Origin: Comamonas sp.
GTDB lineage: Bacteria; Pseudomonadota; Gammaproteobacteria; Burkholderiales; Burkholderiaceae_C
Length of the DNA: 6,388 bases
Reading direction: 5' to 3'
Assembly (NCBI GenBank): GCA_019236485.1
Contig: JAFAIY010000557.1
Location: 1-6,388 of the forward strand
Positions 6,324 to 6,388 of the stretch are shown piece by piece. A program made the position numbers and the translations under genes. A model generated the notes under the pieces. That model had not been told where the DNA came from and searched no databases. It saw only the letters and a list, made by a program, of their open reading frames with translations. Position 1 is the first letter of the stretch. Every line of letters starts with the position of its first letter.

Positions 6324-6388
6324 GGAAAGTCGGGCCGGCCCGGGCCCCAGGCTTTGGCTAATCCGGCCATGCCCAAGGTGATCGGCGC

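Noticed and set aside
6310..6388. A SAM or SAH riboswitch upstream of the metH module
   Set aside because: The 79 bases available show no recognisable riboswitch core, and the apparent -10 so near the ATG leaves no room for a leader. One further upstream cannot be excluded.
6369..6388. Start of a divergent plus-strand gene at the right edge (ATG at 6369)
   Set aside because: Only six codons are visible and no ribosome-binding site precedes them, so it cannot be supported.

Overview
The window looks like the chromosome of a Comamonadaceae-type betaproteobacterium (Burkholderiales, Comamonas/Delftia/Acidovorax-like). The support is high GC coding sequence with strong third-position G/C, a Gram-negative trimeric-porin gene of the kind abundant in this family, and a methionine synthase that ends after its homocysteine domain, a split form I recall from Burkholderiales. 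The genus assignment is inference. No insertion sequence, phage gene, CRISPR array, tRNA or rRNA is visible.

Every convincing gene lies on the minus strand, so transcription runs from high to low coordinates. In that order: (1) 6309-5233, the homocysteine-binding module of a split methionine synthase, with all three zinc cysteines; (2) 5170-4007, an unrecognised Ala/Pro/Gln-rich protein ending in a compact four-cysteine motif; (3) a 259-base spacer with a possible promoter and an unusually structured leader; (4) 3747-2755, an outer-membrane porin with signal peptide and C-terminal Phe, closed by a strong terminator; (5) a 457-base, comparatively AT-rich spacer carrying the probable bioB promoter; (6) 2297-1248, biotin synthase bioB; (7) a 167-base spacer with a terminator-like hairpin; (8) 1080 to the left edge, the first 360 codons of bioA, whose C-terminus lies outside the window.

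Functionally, bioB and bioA supply two steps of biotin synthesis: BioA makes 7,8-diaminopelargonate and BioB inserts sulfur into dethiobiotin. The metH module belongs to methionine/one-carbon metabolism and needs a separate partner protein carrying the folate, cobalamin and activation domains, which is not encoded here. BioA and BioB both depend on S-adenosylmethionine, whose precursor is methionine, but no direct regulatory link is visible.

The region is mostly ordinary housekeeping DNA. The items most worth a second look are the nested hairpins in the porin leader, the four-cysteine tail of the unknown protein, the nearly leaderless start of the metH module, and the terminator-like hairpin that may uncouple bioB from bioA. 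I see no clear evidence of a new multi-gene system.
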